Of a DNA stretch of 64,000 nucleotides, positions 63,933 through 64,000 are shown piece after piece. The stretch's first letter is position 1; each line of letters opens with the position of its first letter. Source of the stretch: an uncultured Oscillospiraceae bacterium. Lineage in GTDB: Bacteria > Bacillota > Clostridia > Oscillospirales > Acutalibacteraceae. The stretch lies in the NCBI GenBank assembly GCA_900554335.1, contig USGT01000002.1:1-64000 (forward strand), read 5' to 3'. Both the position numbers and the translations under genes were made by a program. Under the pieces are notes generated by a model. The model searched no databases. It was not told the DNA's origin and saw only the letters and a list, made by a program, of their open reading frames with translations.

Positions 63933-64000
63933 TTATATATAAAAAAATGACCTTTTTGCTCGGCCGAGGGGTTGATTATTTAACGCGCAAAGTTTCTAAA

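Overview
The window is a low-GC Clostridia-type (Firmicutes) chromosome segment around the replication origin. Evidence: rpmH and dnaA face away from each other, followed by an origin-like dnaA-dnaN gap, dnaN, recF, remB, gyrB and gyrA; PolC-type polymerase, SpoVT and methylglyoxal synthase are present, and strong Shine-Dalgarno sites often precede GTG or TTG starts. SpoVT implies a spore-forming ancestry. The V/A-type ATPase, BspA-like repeats and the peptide-export system fit an anaerobic, probably gut-associated lineage. I cannot name a species.

Left arm (1-21.2 kb, nearly all minus strand, transcribed away from the origin): the cut 5' end of radC, tRNA-Leu(CAA), mgsA-hisS, and a cell-shape block (mreB, mreC, mreD, PBP2) behind dut. 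Next comes an accessory island (7.6-13.4 kb) with two identical solitary 5S rRNA genes on the plus strand and eight small secreted proteins on the minus strand; several of these are diverged paralogues. Then come serS and the conserved rsmG-mnmG-mnmE-yidC-yidD-rnpA-rpmH run, with an unrelated secreted protein between mnmG and mnmE and no jag gene.

Origin and right arm (21.3-37.9 kb, mostly plus): dnaA, an origin with DnaA boxes and a TAC-repeat DnaA-trio, dnaN, recF, remB, a zinc-ribbon membrane protein, gyrB, a YcxB-like protein, gyrA, tpiA and gpmI; spoVT on the opposite strand; then a ferredoxin, an M23 peptidase and a secreted 14-repeat BspA-like protein.

37.9-49.8 kb is minus strand: three small proteins with nearly superimposable 73-residue double-glycine leaders and unrelated, cysteine-free, hydrophobic C-termini, then polC, ispG, rseP, dxr, cdsA, uppS, frr and pyrH. 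50.0-58.8 kb is a complete nine-gene V/A-type ATPase operon. 58.9-63.9 kb is a separate three-gene export operon: a short membrane-fusion protein, a C39 peptidase-ABC exporter and a second ABC exporter. Its natural substrates are the three leader peptides 20 kb away.

The two best candidates for new biology are this split export system, whose candidate products appear unmodified, and the fast-diversifying family of small secreted proteins beside the duplicated 5S genes. All calls were made by eye; no similarity search or structure prediction was run.
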